64,000 bases of DNA from Betaproteobacteria bacterium HGW-Betaproteobacteria-3. Its GTDB lineage: Bacteria > Pseudomonadota > Gammaproteobacteria > Burkholderiales > Burkholderiaceae_C. The number at the start of each line of letters is the position of its first letter. Position 1 is the first letter of the stretch. Below the pieces are notes generated by a model. It was not told the DNA's origin and did no database searches. It saw only the letters and a list, made by a program, of their open reading frames with translations. The position numbers and the translations under genes are program-made. The stretch is from the NCBI GenBank assembly GCA_002842205.1, contig PHCI01000023.1:1-64000 (forward strand), given 5' to 3'. This document shows positions 23,479-33,063 of the stretch, one piece after another.

Positions 23479-25401
23479 ATGGATGTCGTCCGCAGTTTTC
23501 TGAACCGTTACGAGCAAACGCGTGAAGAAGAGATGTCGATCGAGGAATACCTCGACGCCTGCAAGCGCGATCCACTCGTTTACGCCACGGCCGCCGAGCG
23601 CATGCTGGCGGCCATCGGCGAGCCCGAACTGTTTGACACGCGTCATGAACAGCGCCTGTCGCGCATCTTTGGCAACAAGGTCATCAAGATCTACCCCGCG
23701 TTCAAGGATTTTTACGGACTTGAAGAACCGATCGAGCAGGTGGTGTCCTACTTCCGTCACGGCGCGCAGGGGCTGGAAGAAAAAAAACAGATCCTCTACC
23801 TGCTGGGCCCGGTGGGCGGCGGCAAATCGTCGATTGCCGAACGGCTCAAATATCTCATGCAGCAGGTGCCGTTTTACGCGCTGAAAGATTCCCCGGTGAA
23901 CGAGTCACCGTTGGGCCTGTTCAACGAGGCCGAGGACGGGCCGGTGCTGTCGTCGCAGTACGGCATCGCGCCGCGCTACCTGCAGCGCATCATGTCGCCC
24001 TGGGCCGTCAAGCGGCTCGAAGAATTCGGTGGCGACATCCGCAAGTTCCGCGTGGTCAAGCGCTACCCGTCGGTCCTCAAGCAATGCGGCATCGCCAAGA
24101 CCGAGCCGGGCGACGAGAACAACCAGGACATTTCCTCGCTGGTGGGCAAGATTGACATCCGCAAGCTCGAAACCTACGCCCAGGACGACCCCGACGCCTA
24201 CAGCTACAGCGGTGGCCTGTGCCTGGCCAACCAGGGCTTGCTCGAGTTCGTCGAGATGTTCAAGGCCCCCATCAAGGTGCTGCACCCGCTGCTCACGGCC
24301 ACGCAGGAAGGCAACTTCAAGGGCACCGAGGGCTTTGGCGCGATTCCGTTTGACGGCATCGTGATGGCGCACTCCAACGAGAGCGAATGGAAGGCTTTCA
24401 AGAACAACCGCAACAACGAGGCGTTTCTCGACCGCATCTACATCGTCAAGGTGCCGTACTGCCTGCGCGTGACCGAAGAGGTCAAGATTTACGAGAAGCT
24501 GATCCGCAATTCGTCGCTGTCGCAGGCGATATGCGCGCCGGGCACGCTCAAGATGATGGCGCAGTTTGCGGTGCTCACCCGCCTCAAGGAGCCCGAGAAC
24601 TCCAGCATTTTCAGCAAGCTCATGGTCTATGACGGCGACAACCTCAAGGACACCGACCCCAAGGCCAAGAGCTACCAGGAATACCGCGACTACGCGGGCG
24701 TCGATGAAGGCATGAGCGGCATCTCTACGCGCTTTGCGTTCAAGATTCTGTCGAAGGTGTTCAACTTTGACAGCACCGAAGTGGCCGCCAATCCGGTGCA
24801 CCTGATGTACGTGCTCGAGCAGCAGATCGAGCGCGAGCAGTTTCCGGCCGAGACCGAGCAAAAGTACCTGTCGTTCATCAAGGAGATGCTGGCAGCGCGC
24901 TACGCCGAGTTCATCGGCAAGGAGATCCAGACCGCCTATCTTGAGAGCTACAGCGAATACGGCCAGAACATCTTTGACCGCTACGTGACCTACGCCGACT
25001 TCTGGATCCAGGACCAGGAATTCCGTGACACCGACACGGGTGAAATTTTTGACCGCGCTTCGCTCAATGCCGAACTGGAAAAAATTGAAAAGCCTGCCGG
25101 CATCAGCAACCCCAAGGATTTCCGCAACGAGATCGTCAACTTCGTGTTGCGCGCGCGGGCCAACAACGCCGGCAAGAACCCGGCCTGGACCAGTTACGAA
25201 AAACTGCGCACGGTGATCGAGAAAAAGATGTTCTCCAACACCGAAGACCTGTTGCCGGTGATCAGCTTCAACGCCAAGGCCAGCGCCGACGAGCAGAAAA
25301 AGCACGAAGATTTCGTCAACCGCATGGTCGACAAGGGCTACACCACACGGCAAGTCCGCCTGCTGTGCGACTGGTACCTGCGCGTGCGCAAGAGCTCATG
25401 A
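23479..25401 (+). CDS. prkA: PrkA/YeaG-family serine protein kinase
   Basis: 640-residue AAA+-like protein kinase. The N-terminal EEEMSIEEYLDACKRDPLVY is typical of the family. The P-loop LGPVGGGKSS has Lys116, followed by the PrkA AAA domain and a C-terminal kinase-related region. In E. coli the orthologue YeaG acts in adaptation to nitrogen starvation and stationary phase. The ATG at 23479 lies behind AGGAGG; an upstream open frame overlaps the promoter. First gene of prkA-yeaH-spoVR. Confidence 0.95.
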   Translation: MDVVRSFLNRYEQTREEEMSIEEYLDACKRDPLVYATAAERMLAAIGEPELFDTRHEQRLSRIFGNKVIKIYPAFKDFYGLEEPIEQVVSYFRHGAQGLEEKKQILYLLGPVGGGKSSIAERLKYLMQQVPFYALKDSPVNESPLGLFNEAEDGPVLSSQYGIAPRYLQRIMSPWAVKRLEEFGGDIRKFRVVKRYPSVLKQCGIAKTEPGDENNQDISSLVGKIDIRKLETYAQDDPDAYSYSGGLCLANQGLLEFVEMFKAPIKVLHPLLTATQEGNFKGTEGFGAIPFDGIVMAHSNESEWKAFKNNRNNEAFLDRIYIVKVPYCLRVTEEVKIYEKLIRNSSLSQAICAPGTLKMMAQFAVLTRLKEPENSSIFSKLMVYDGDNLKDTDPKAKSYQEYRDYAGVDEGMSGISTRFAFKILSKVFNFDSTEVAANPVHLMYVLEQQIEREQFPAETEQKYLSFIKEMLAARYAEFIGKEIQTAYLESYSEYGQNIFDRYVTYADFWIQDQEFRDTDTGEIFDRASLNAELEKIEKPAGISNPKDFRNEIVNFVLRARANNAGKNPAWTSYEKLRTVIEKKMFSNTEDLLPVISFNAKASADEQKKHEDFVNRMVDKGYTTRQVRLLCDWYLRVRKSS

Positions 25402-25424
25402 TCACGCACTGAACGAAAGCCAGC

Positions 25425-26696
25425 ATGCTTCAACAAGTCGTCGATCGGCGTCTGTCGGGCAAGAACAAGTCGATTGGCAATCGCGAGCGCTTCCTGCGCC
25501 GTTACCGGGAGCAGATTCGTGACGCGGTGCGCAAGGCGGTCTCCGGGCGCGGCATCCAGGACATCGAGAACGGCGAAGACATCAGTCTGCCGAGGCACGA
25601 TGTGTCCGAACCCGGTTTTGGGCATGGTGCCGGGGGCACGCGAGAGACCGTGCACCCGGGCAACCGCGAATACGTGCGTGGCGATCGCATTGAACGTCCC
25701 CAGGGGGGCGGGTCAGGGGGTGCAGGGCAGGGCGCCAGCGCGGATGGCAGCGGTGAGGACGACTTTGTCTTTCGCATCACGCGCGAAGAATTCATGCAGT
25801 ACTTCTTTGACGATCTGGCGCTGCCGCACCTGGTGCGGACGCAACTGCTGCCCGACGCGCCCGAATGGAAGTCGCAACGGGCCGGCTTCATTTCAGAAGG
25901 CAACCCGACCAGCCTGCACGTGGTGCGGTCCATGCGCACGGCGCTGGGGCGGCGCATCGCCATGGGCGGAGAAGCACGGCGCGAGCTGCGTGAATTGCGC
26001 CAGAAGCTCGCGTTGATGCTGCGCAACGACGAAACGCCGCGCGGTGAAATCGTGGCGCTGCAGGCGCGCATCGAACTGCTGCAAAAGCGGTTGCGGCAGA
26101 TTCCGTTTCTCGACCCGTTCGACCTGCGGTTTCGCAACCGCGTGCGCGTGCCGCAACCCACGGCCAAGGCGGCCATGTTTTGCCTGATGGACGTGTCCGG
26201 GTCGATGGACGAGGCACGCAAGGACATCGCCAAGCGGTTTTTCATCCTGCTCTACCTGTTTTTGCAGCGCCACTACGAGAAGACCGAGGTGATCTTCATC
26301 CGTCACCACACGCAGGCGGCCGAAGTGACCGAGGAGGAGTTCTTCCGTGCCACCGAAACGGGCGGCACGGTGGTCAGCAGTGCGCTCACGCTGATGCAGC
26401 AGGTGATCGAGGCACGTTACCCGCCTTCCGAATGGAACATCTACGGCGCGCAGGCCTCGGACGGTGACAACTGGCACCAGGATTCAACGCTTTGCCGCGA
26501 GATTCTGGTGAACAAGCTGCTGCCGCTGTCGCGCTATTTTGCCTACGTGCAGGTGGCCGACGAAGACCAGAACCTGTGGGAAGAATACGCCAAGGTCAAA
26601 GAGGAGCACGCCAACTTTGCCATGCAGAAAATCACCGGGGTGGCCGACATCTACCCGGTGTTCCGTGAGCTGTTCAAGAAAGCAGGCACCTCGTGA
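25425..26696 (+). CDS. yeaH: UPF0229/YeaH protein with von Willebrand A domain
   Basis: 423 residues. The N-terminal half is charged and Gly-rich (around GGGSGGAGQGASADGSGEDD), and the C-terminal VWA domain has the metal-ion-dependent adhesion site MDVSGSMDE (Asp256, Ser258, Ser260). It is always linked with PrkA and SpoVR in proteobacteria; the biochemical task is unknown. It begins 23 bp after prkA and overlaps spoVR by four bases (GTGA). Confidence 0.95.
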   Translation: MLQQVVDRRLSGKNKSIGNRERFLRRYREQIRDAVRKAVSGRGIQDIENGEDISLPRHDVSEPGFGHGAGGTRETVHPGNREYVRGDRIERPQGGGSGGAGQGASADGSGEDDFVFRITREEFMQYFFDDLALPHLVRTQLLPDAPEWKSQRAGFISEGNPTSLHVVRSMRTALGRRIAMGGEARRELRELRQKLALMLRNDETPRGEIVALQARIELLQKRLRQIPFLDPFDLRFRNRVRVPQPTAKAAMFCLMDVSGSMDEARKDIAKRFFILLYLFLQRHYEKTEVIFIRHHTQAAEVTEEEFFRATETGGTVVSSALTLMQQVIEARYPPSEWNIYGAQASDGDNWHQDSTLCREILVNKLLPLSRYFAYVQVADEDQNLWEEYAKVKEEHANFAMQKITGVADIYPVFRELFKKAGTS

Positions 26697-28261
26697 GCAA
26701 GCCACCTGGGCCGGAGCCGGACACGGCGCAGGCGCCAGGCAAGGCCAGCGCGCCAGAGCATGGGCGCGACCCGCTGCCGTGTCCATCCGACTGGTCGTTC
26801 GAACTGATCGAAACCTACCACAGCGAGATCGCCCGCACCGCAAGGCGCTTTGGCCTGGACACCTATCCGGTGCAACTGGAAGTGATCACCGCCGAACAGA
26901 TGATCGACGCCTATTCGTCCGTGGGCATGCCGGTGAATTACCGGCATTGGTCGTTTGGCAAGCAATTCATCGCCACCGAGAAGAGCTACCGGCGCGGCCA
27001 CATGGGCCTGGCCTACGAGATCGTCATCAACTCCGACCCGTGTATCGCCTACCTGATGGAAGAAAACACCATGCCCATGCAGGCGCTGGTGATGGCGCAC
27101 GCCTGCTACGGCCACAACTCGTTCTTCAAGGGCAACTACCTGTTCCGCATGTGGACGGATGCGTCGTCCATCATCGACTACCTGGTCTATGCCCGTGCCT
27201 ACGTGGCCGAATGCGAGGAGAAGCACGGCATGGAGGCGGTCGAGCAGTTGCTGGATTCATGCCACGCCCTGATGAGCCATGGGGTGGACCGCTACCGCCG
27301 TTCGCAAAAACTCTCGCTGGCCGAAGAAGAGGCGCGCCGCAAGGACCGCGAGGCCTATCTGCAGCAGCAGGTCAATGACCTGTGGCGCACCCTGCCCAAG
27401 GGGGCCGACAAGCAGGTCGAAAAGGCCAACCGGCGCTTTCCGGCCGAACCGCAGGAAAACCTGCTGTACTTCATCGAAAAGAATGCCCCCCTGCTGGAGC
27501 CCTGGCAGCGCGAGGTGATCCGCATCGTGCGAAAGGTCGCGCAATACTTTTACCCCCAGCGGCAAACCCAGGTGATGAACGAGGGCTGGGCCACCTTCTG
27601 GCACTACACGCTGCTCAACACGATGTACGACGAAGGCCGGTTGACCGACGGCTTCATGATGGAAATCCTGACCTCGCACACCAACGTGGTGTTCCAGCCA
27701 CCGGTGACGCACCGGGCCTACAGCGGCATCAACCCCTATGCGCTGGGGTTTGCCATGTTCAGCGACCTCAAGCGCATCTGCGAAGACCCCACTGACGAAG
27801 ACCGCCAGTGGTTCCCCGACGTCGCCGGTACAGACTGGCGCCAGACGCTGGACCATGCCATGCGGCATTACCGCGACGAGAGCTTCATCGGGCAGTTTCT
27901 GTCGCCGCGGCTGATGCGGGAGTTCCGCCTGTTCTCGGTGGTGGATGACGCCAATGATGCCAAGCTGGAAGTCGCCGCCATCCACGACGAGGCGGGCTAC
28001 CGGCGCGTGCGCGAAGCGCTGGCCCGCCAGCACGACCTGAGCGAGCGCGAACCCAACATCCAGGTCTGGAACGTGGACGTGCGCGGCGACCGTTCGTTGA
28101 CGCTGCGCCACACCCGCCACAACGACCGCCCGCTGGCCGACGAGGTGCAGGAAGTGGTCAAGCACGTGACCCGCCTGTGGGGCTTCAAGGTGCGGATCGA
28201 AAGCGTGGACCGCCATGGCAAGGTGGTGCAGCACTGGGAAGTGGCGCCGCCGCACCATTGA
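26693..28261 (+). CDS. spoVR: SpoVR family protein
   Basis: 522 residues, E. coli YcgB-like. Typical segments are WSFELIETYHSEI (with Phe after Ser here), YPVQLEVITAEQMIDAYSS, NYRHWSFGKQF, MPMQALVMAHACYGHNSFFK and NEGWATFWHYTLLNT. The HACYGH and HY clusters suggest a metal site. Start is GTG at 26693, translationally coupled to yeaH. Function is not established; the conserved trio with PrkA and YeaH points to starvation physiology. Confidence 0.95.
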   Translation: MSKPPGPEPDTAQAPGKASAPEHGRDPLPCPSDWSFELIETYHSEIARTARRFGLDTYPVQLEVITAEQMIDAYSSVGMPVNYRHWSFGKQFIATEKSYRRGHMGLAYEIVINSDPCIAYLMEENTMPMQALVMAHACYGHNSFFKGNYLFRMWTDASSIIDYLVYARAYVAECEEKHGMEAVEQLLDSCHALMSHGVDRYRRSQKLSLAEEEARRKDREAYLQQQVNDLWRTLPKGADKQVEKANRRFPAEPQENLLYFIEKNAPLLEPWQREVIRIVRKVAQYFYPQRQTQVMNEGWATFWHYTLLNTMYDEGRLTDGFMMEILTSHTNVVFQPPVTHRAYSGINPYALGFAMFSDLKRICEDPTDEDRQWFPDVAGTDWRQTLDHAMRHYRDESFIGQFLSPRLMREFRLFSVVDDANDAKLEVAAIHDEAGYRRVREALARQHDLSEREPNIQVWNVDVRGDRSLTLRHTRHNDRPLADEVQEVVKHVTRLWGFKVRIESVDRHGKVVQHWEVAPPHH

Positions 28262-28290
28262 CCGCCCGTGGCCGGGGATAATCAGCCCCC

Positions 28291-29313
28291 ATGTCCGAGG
28301 CCCTGTTTCCACGCTCCACACTGCCCGCGCCACCGGTTTTCAACCCGTGGCGCCTGTCGGTCGCGCCGATGATGGACTGGACAGACCGCCATTGCCGCTA
28401 TTTCCACCGGCTGTTGTCAAGGCATGCGCTGCTCTACACCGAAATGGTGACCACCGGCGCGCTCATGCATGGCGACGTGCCGCGCCACCTGCGGTTCAAT
28501 GCCGAAGAGCACCCCGTGGCGCTGCAACTCGGCGGCAGCGAGCCGGCCGACCTGGCGCATTGCGCCCGTCTGGGCGAGCAATGGGGGTACGACGAAATCA
28601 ACCTCAACTGCGGCTGCCCGAGCGAGCGCGTGCAGCGGGGCTCGTTTGGCGCCTGTCTGATGGCCGAGCCACAACTCGTGGCCGACTGCGTCAAGGCCAT
28701 GGTGGATGCCGTGGGCATTCCGGTCACGGTCAAACACCGCATCGGCATCGACAAGACCGAAAGCTACGGTTTTGTGCGTGACTTTGTGGGTGCCGTGAGC
28801 GAGGCCGGGTGCCGGGTGTTCATCGTGCACGCTCGCAACGCCTGGCTCAAGGGACTTTCACCCAAGGAAAACCGCGAGGTGCCGCCGCTGCGCTACGAGC
28901 TGGTCCACCGGCTCCAGCGCGAGTTTGCGCACCTGACGATCTGCGTCAACGGCGGCATCACCACCGCGCAGCAGATCGGCGACCAACTGCAGCACGTCGG
29001 CGGTGTGATGGTGGGCCGCGAGGCCTATCACAACCCGTGGTCGATGGCGGGTTGGGACGAGGCGTTTTTGGGCGCACCGGCCACCCCGTTGACCCGTGAA
29101 TCGGTCGAGGCGCAGATGTGCGACTACATGGCGCGCGAGGCCGCCGCGCACGGCACGCCCTGGAGTGCCGTGGCCCGCCACATGCTGGGCCTGCGCCACG
29201 GCCTGCCGGGGGCGCGGCGCTGGCGTCAGGTGTGGAGCGACCACACGCTCAAGGTGCTGGCGCCGCATGACGTGAGCGCGTTGGCGCACGACGCCATCCC
29301 GCGGGCTGCTTGA
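28291..29313 (+). CDS. dusA: tRNA-dihydrouridine(20/20a) synthase
   Basis: 340-residue FMN enzyme reducing U20/U20a in tRNA. The start of the barrel SVAPMMDWTDRHCR, the catalytic Cys109 in NCGCPSERVQ, and HARNAWLKGLSPKENR are specific to the DusA branch rather than DusB or DusC. It lies 29 bp after spoVR and may be read through from that operon, although a role in starvation is not implied. Confidence 0.95.
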   Translation: MSEALFPRSTLPAPPVFNPWRLSVAPMMDWTDRHCRYFHRLLSRHALLYTEMVTTGALMHGDVPRHLRFNAEEHPVALQLGGSEPADLAHCARLGEQWGYDEINLNCGCPSERVQRGSFGACLMAEPQLVADCVKAMVDAVGIPVTVKHRIGIDKTESYGFVRDFVGAVSEAGCRVFIVHARNAWLKGLSPKENREVPPLRYELVHRLQREFAHLTICVNGGITTAQQIGDQLQHVGGVMVGREAYHNPWSMAGWDEAFLGAPATPLTRESVEAQMCDYMAREAAAHGTPWSAVARHMLGLRHGLPGARRWRQVWSDHTLKVLAPHDVSALAHDAIPRAA

Positions 29314-29395
29314 AGGCCTCGTGCGCTGGAGGGGACAAAGGCGTGGTCTGTGGGCGCGGCGGATGCCAGACCGGCGGCAACGGGGAGTGGGGTGG

Positions 29396-30016
29396 TCAGG
29401 GCAGCCAGTGGGCCGGTGTGCCGGACGAATCGGGAGCGGAGGCTGTGGCGCCGCTGCCCGAGCCCTGGGCCTGCACCGTGGCCACCGCCTGACCGATTGG
29501 CACGCGCCGCGCGCCGTCAAAGCGCGTGTTCCAGTAGGCCACGCGCATGTTCTCCACCCGCACCTGCGCGCCCGCGCGGGGCGAATGGATGAACTTGCCG
29601 TCGCCCACATAAATGCCCACGTGGCTGTAGGCGCGGCGCAGGGTGTTGAAGAACACCAGGTCGCCGGGTTGCAGCTCGGTGCGGTCGATGGTCTGGGTGG
29701 CGGCGGCCTGCTGTTCGGCGCGGCGCGGCAGCAGCAGGCCCGCAGTTTGTTCGTACATGGCGCGCACAAAGCCGCTGCAGTCAAAACCCGTTTCGATGGA
29801 GTTGCCACCGCGCCGGTAGGGCACGCCCAGAAAAGCCATGGCGGCCACGACGAGTTCGGAGGCCCGGTCGGTGACGGTCTGGCGCGCGTCGTCCAGCCGC
29901 TGCACCAGACCCCTGTTTTGTAAAAACTGGTCAAGATCGCCGTCCGACGCATGGGGCGGTGCGGCCTGCGCACAGGTGCCTGCGATCAGCAACGAACAGA
30001 AAATCCAGCGGGACAT
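29396..30016 (-). CDS. NlpC/P60-family cell-wall peptidase, secreted
   Basis: 206 residues. A signal peptide (MSRWIFCSLLIAGTCAQA) precedes a short helical linker and the C40 peptidase domain. Catalytic Cys80 is in TGFDCSGFV, His132 in SHVGIYVGDG and a third polar residue near His144 (FIHSPR). The tail is Ser/Gly/Ala-rich. These enzymes cut D-Glu-mDAP bonds in peptidoglycan stems. It converges with dusA. Confidence 0.92.
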   Translation of the reverse strand: MSRWIFCSLLIAGTCAQAAPPHASDGDLDQFLQNRGLVQRLDDARQTVTDRASELVVAAMAFLGVPYRRGGNSIETGFDCSGFVRAMYEQTAGLLLPRRAEQQAAATQTIDRTELQPGDLVFFNTLRRAYSHVGIYVGDGKFIHSPRAGAQVRVENMRVAYWNTRFDGARRVPIGQAVATVQAQGSGSGATASAPDSSGTPAHWLP

Positions 30017-30335
30017 GATGCTCAGGCTAGTGCCTCAATGGCAAGAAGTCAAGTGAAGTAACCCTGCCAAGTTGTTGATTTGCAATAGATTCATCGAAAT
30101 TGATGGAGAATTTCTGGTGTCAGACAAGGCGCCGCGGCCACGCCAGCCTCGTCGCATTGAGCCACGGCAGGGCGGGCGTGGCGCCAAATGCGCTACAAAC
30201 GGACGCGAAGACCGTGCCTCGGGGCGGCGGGCGACGGCGCCATGAGGGGCGCTGGACGCCGCGCCGATTTCGATGACTGCTCTCGACAGGGTGGGCACTT
30301 TTCCTGTGTTCTTTTCTACTTCACGAGGTTTCGCC
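30017..30335. other. 319-bp divergent promoter region
   Basis: AT-rich from 30060 to 30120, as expected for divergent promoters of the NlpC/P60 peptidase and the acuI-like gene, but no -35/-10 pair stands out. CATCGAAATTGATG (around 30092) is a loose dyad. No gene is supported. Confidence 0.5.
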
Positions 30336-31331
30336 ATGTTCCAAGCGCTCCTGCTCGAAAAAACCGACAACGTGTTCACGGCCCGCGTCCAGGCCGTCGA
30401 CGAAGCCCGCCTGCCCGCGGGCGACGTGACCGTGAAGGTGGACTATTCCTGCCTCAACTACAAGGACGGCCTGGCCATCACGGACAAGGGCCCGGTGGTC
30501 CGCCGCTGGCCCATGGTGGCCGGGATCGACGGCGCAGGCACGGTCCTGGAATCCAGCCACCCGGCCTGGAAGCCGGGCGACGCCTTCGTGCACAACGGCT
30601 GGGGCGTGGGCGAAACGCACTGGGGCTGTCTGGCCGAAAAGGCGCGGCTCCAGGGCGACTGGCTGGTCCGGCTGCCGCCCGGGTTCACGGCGCGCCAGGC
30701 CATGGCCGTCGGCACGGCCGGCTACACCGCGATGCTGTGCGTGCTGGCGCTGGAAGACCACGGCGTCAAGCCCGGGGCCCAGGGCGGCGGGGGCGAAATT
30801 CTGGTGACCGGCGCCACCGGCGGCGTGGGCAGCGTGGCCATCGCGCTGCTGGGCCAGCTGGGGTACACCGTGGTGGCAGCCACTGGCAAACCGGCCGAGG
30901 AGGCCTACCTCAAGTCGCTGGGGGCAGCGTCGGTCATCGACCGGGCCGAACTTGCTGCGCCGGGCAAGCCTTTCCAGAAAGAGCGCTGGGCCGGCGTGGT
31001 GGACGCCGTGGGTTCGCACACCCTGGCCAACGCGCTGGCGCAAACGCGTTACGGCGGCGCCGTGGCCGCGTGCGGTCTTGCGCAGGGGGCTGATCTGCCC
31101 ACCACCGTCATGCCGTTCATCTTGCGCGGTGTGACGCTGGCCGGTGTGGACAGCGTGATGGCGCCGCTGGCCAGGCGCCAGCGCGCCTGGGACCGCCTGG
31201 CGCAAGACCTGGACCTGGCCCGGCTGGCGTCGATCGTCGAAGAGGTGCCGCTCGAAGCCGCCATCGACCGGGCCCATCAGCTCATGGCGGGCAAGGTGCG
31301 CGGGCGTGTGGTGGTGAAGACCGGCGCGTGA
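30336..31331 (+). CDS. acuI: Acryloyl-CoA reductase / YhdH-type quinone oxidoreductase
   Basis: 331-residue zinc-free MDR-family reductase. LNYKDGLAITDKGPVVRRWP and GIDGAGTVLESS are signatures of AcuI/YhdH, and TGATGGVGSVAIALL is the NADPH-binding loop. AcuI reduces toxic acryloyl-CoA to propionyl-CoA, which would feed the propionyl-CoA genes further along. The ATG at 30336 sits behind ACGAGG. Exact substrate unproven. Confidence 0.85.
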   Translation: MFQALLLEKTDNVFTARVQAVDEARLPAGDVTVKVDYSCLNYKDGLAITDKGPVVRRWPMVAGIDGAGTVLESSHPAWKPGDAFVHNGWGVGETHWGCLAEKARLQGDWLVRLPPGFTARQAMAVGTAGYTAMLCVLALEDHGVKPGAQGGGGEILVTGATGGVGSVAIALLGQLGYTVVAATGKPAEEAYLKSLGAASVIDRAELAAPGKPFQKERWAGVVDAVGSHTLANALAQTRYGGAVAACGLAQGADLPTTVMPFILRGVTLAGVDSVMAPLARRQRAWDRLAQDLDLARLASIVEEVPLEAAIDRAHQLMAGKVRGRVVVKTGA

Positions 31332-31367
31332 TGCCCTGTAGGCGAAATTTTATAAAAAATAGGCCTT

Positions 31368-31399
31368 CATCCCCCGTCAAATGGCATTAGTTTGCTATT
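31368..31399 (+). repeat. 32-nt dispersed repeat, copy 6
   Basis: Core CATCCCCCGTCAA to TAGTTTGCTATT with an A-rich left flank (AAATTTTATAAAAAATAGG) and right flank GATTAAATAGTATCC. It separates the convergent acuI and EthD-domain genes. Confidence 0.9.
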
Positions 31400-31427
31400 G
31401 ATTAAATAGTATCCGGGCCCACCCCGG

Positions 31428-31742
31428 CTAACCCACCACCACTTCGCTGATCTGGATGACGGGGCTCAGGTCGGTGTAGTTCGGGATGTCGGCCATGATC
31501 TCCTGGGCGTGCGGGCCAAATCCGGCCTGAAAGGCTTCGACCGACTCGCAGAAGATATTGCCCACGCAAACGTAGGTGGCCGCCTGCCCCGGGGCGCCGC
31601 CGGCCAGGCCTTTGTCCACGGTGTACGACTGGCAGTGCGCGCCCAGCTTCTTTTGCACCAGGGGCATGTGCTGGTCACGGTAGTAGGTGTGGTCGAAGCG
31701 GGCGCCGGGCTGGTTGGGGTACATCACGCTGACTTTGATCAT
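31428..31742 (-). CDS. EthD-domain protein
   Basis: 104 residues from the ATG at 31742 (AGGAGA upstream). MIKVSVMYPNQPGARFDHTY and YRDQHMPLVQKKLG are the hallmark of EthD ferredoxin-like dimeric alpha/beta-barrel proteins. These assist oxidative degradation pathways in some bacteria; members with no known partner, like this one, are common. No cytochrome or ether-degrading gene is nearby. Confidence 0.85.
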   Translation of the reverse strand: MIKVSVMYPNQPGARFDHTYYRDQHMPLVQKKLGAHCQSYTVDKGLAGGAPGQAATYVCVGNIFCESVEAFQAGFGPHAQEIMADIPNYTDLSPVIQISEVVVG

Positions 31743-31766
31743 TTTCGGTCTCCTGGTGGGTGGGCG

Positions 31767-32357
31767 ATGGGCGAAGCACACAGGGTGCGACCCGATGCAG
31801 ACTATGCGCGCGCCGGGTTTTCGTCAACCGCAGGCCTTGGGGGGTTTGGCCGCAAGCGTGAGGGCGCACCATGGCGGGCCTGGGCAATTGCGGTACGCTT
31901 TGGGCCTGTCGCCGGCGGGGTTGCCCTTGCCACTGCATTCACCGCCATTGCCCTGCTGGCGCTTTCGACACTGGTGCACTACGAAGTGCTGCGGGGCTTG
32001 AGCGCCGCGTTGCCGGTGCTGCGCATCCCGACGCGATCCAAATTGCTGGTGGTGCTGTTTGCCGCTTTTTTTGCGCATGCGCTGGAGATCGCCCTGTACG
32101 CCGCCGCCTATTACGGCCTGGTCGAGGTGGCGCATCTGGGCACGCTGAAAGGCGAGGGGGGCGCGTCGCTGCTCAACTGCGTTTATCTCTCGGCCGAGAC
32201 CTACACCTCGCTGGGGTTTGGCGATGTGGTGCCCACCGGGCCGGTCCGCCTGATCGTGGGGCTGGAGGCGCTGAACGGGCTGCTGTTGATCGGCTGGTCG
32301 GCGTCTTACACCTACATCGCCATGGAGCGTTTCTGGACAGAGCACCGCACTGAGTGA
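31767..32357 (+). CDS. Two-TM potassium-channel-like protein
   Basis: About 196 residues from the ATG at 31767; a GTG at 31785 is also possible and neither has a strong ribosome site. Three hydrophobic segments are visible (GGVALATAFTAIALLAL, LLVVLFAAFFAHALEIALYA, LIVGLEALNGLLLIGWSASY). The pore loop ETYTSLGFGDVVPTG resembles the ion_trans_2 selectivity filter, with LGFGD in place of TVGYGD, so conductance selectivity may differ. Function as a channel is inferred. Confidence 0.75.
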   Translation: MGEAHRVRPDADYARAGFSSTAGLGGFGRKREGAPWRAWAIAVRFGPVAGGVALATAFTAIALLALSTLVHYEVLRGLSAALPVLRIPTRSKLLVVLFAAFFAHALEIALYAAAYYGLVEVAHLGTLKGEGGASLLNCVYLSAETYTSLGFGDVVPTGPVRLIVGLEALNGLLLIGWSASYTYIAMERFWTEHRTE

Positions 32358-32417
32358 CCTGAAGCGCCACAATCTCACCCCGCCCCCCAAAAAATCCATC
32401 ACCCCCGAAGGAATCCC

Positions 32418-32990
32418 GTGAAGTTCAAGATGGCACCCAACTCGCTGTTTGCGATCCTGCTGCGCTCGCCGTGGTGGATCAGTCTGGGCATTGCGCTGGC
32501 GTTTGGGTTGGTGTCACGCGCCGCGCTGCCCGAGACCTACTGGACGATGGGCGCCATGGGCGGCTTTCCGTTTCTGATTCTGGCCGCCATGGCGTTGCGC
32601 CGCCAGATGCGCGCGCCCAGCCCCAAGCGGGTGGACGCCATTCTGGCCCGGGTGGCCACGCTGTCATGGCGCGAGTTTGCCGACGCGCTGGAAAAAGCAC
32701 TGACCACCGACGGCGCCAAGGTGACGCGGCTTGAGGGCGCAGCCGACTTTGCCGTGGTGCGCGGCAGCAAGACCCAGCTGGTCGCCGCCAAGCGCTGGAA
32801 GGCGGCGCGCCTGGGGGAAGACGCGCTGGAAGCCCTGCAAGCGGCCGTGCGCCAGCGCGATGCCAGTGAGGCCATGGTGATTTCGCTGGGCGAACTCAGC
32901 GCGAACGCGCAGCGCTACGCCAAGGCGCACCACATCGAGGTGGTGCAGGGCGCGGCGCTGGCGCAATTGCTGCGCAACGCCGGTCTGTAA
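32418..32990 (+). CDS. Membrane-anchored restriction-endonuclease-fold protein
   Basis: 190 residues from a GTG behind GAAGGA. Two membrane helices (LFAILLRSPWWISLGIALAF and MGGFPFLILAAMAL) precede a soluble domain, SWREFADALEKAL then VTRLEGAADFAVVRG and TQLVAAKRWKAARLG. The order of a helix, an acidic ADFAVV strand and an AAKRW strand mimics the Mrr_cat fold, where Asp and QxK form the active site; here Gln is replaced by Ala, so catalysis may be lost. It could be a scaffold or a degenerate nuclease. Confidence 0.65.
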   Translation: MKFKMAPNSLFAILLRSPWWISLGIALAFGLVSRAALPETYWTMGAMGGFPFLILAAMALRRQMRAPSPKRVDAILARVATLSWREFADALEKALTTDGAKVTRLEGAADFAVVRGSKTQLVAAKRWKAARLGEDALEALQAAVRQRDASEAMVISLGELSANAQRYAKAHHIEVVQGAALAQLLRNAGL

Positions 32991-33063
32991 GAGCGCCTCC
33001 TAAAACCTGCGGGCGGGAGTGGGTTTGGCGCGCTTTTTCAGCGCTGCGGCGCATACTTCGGGC

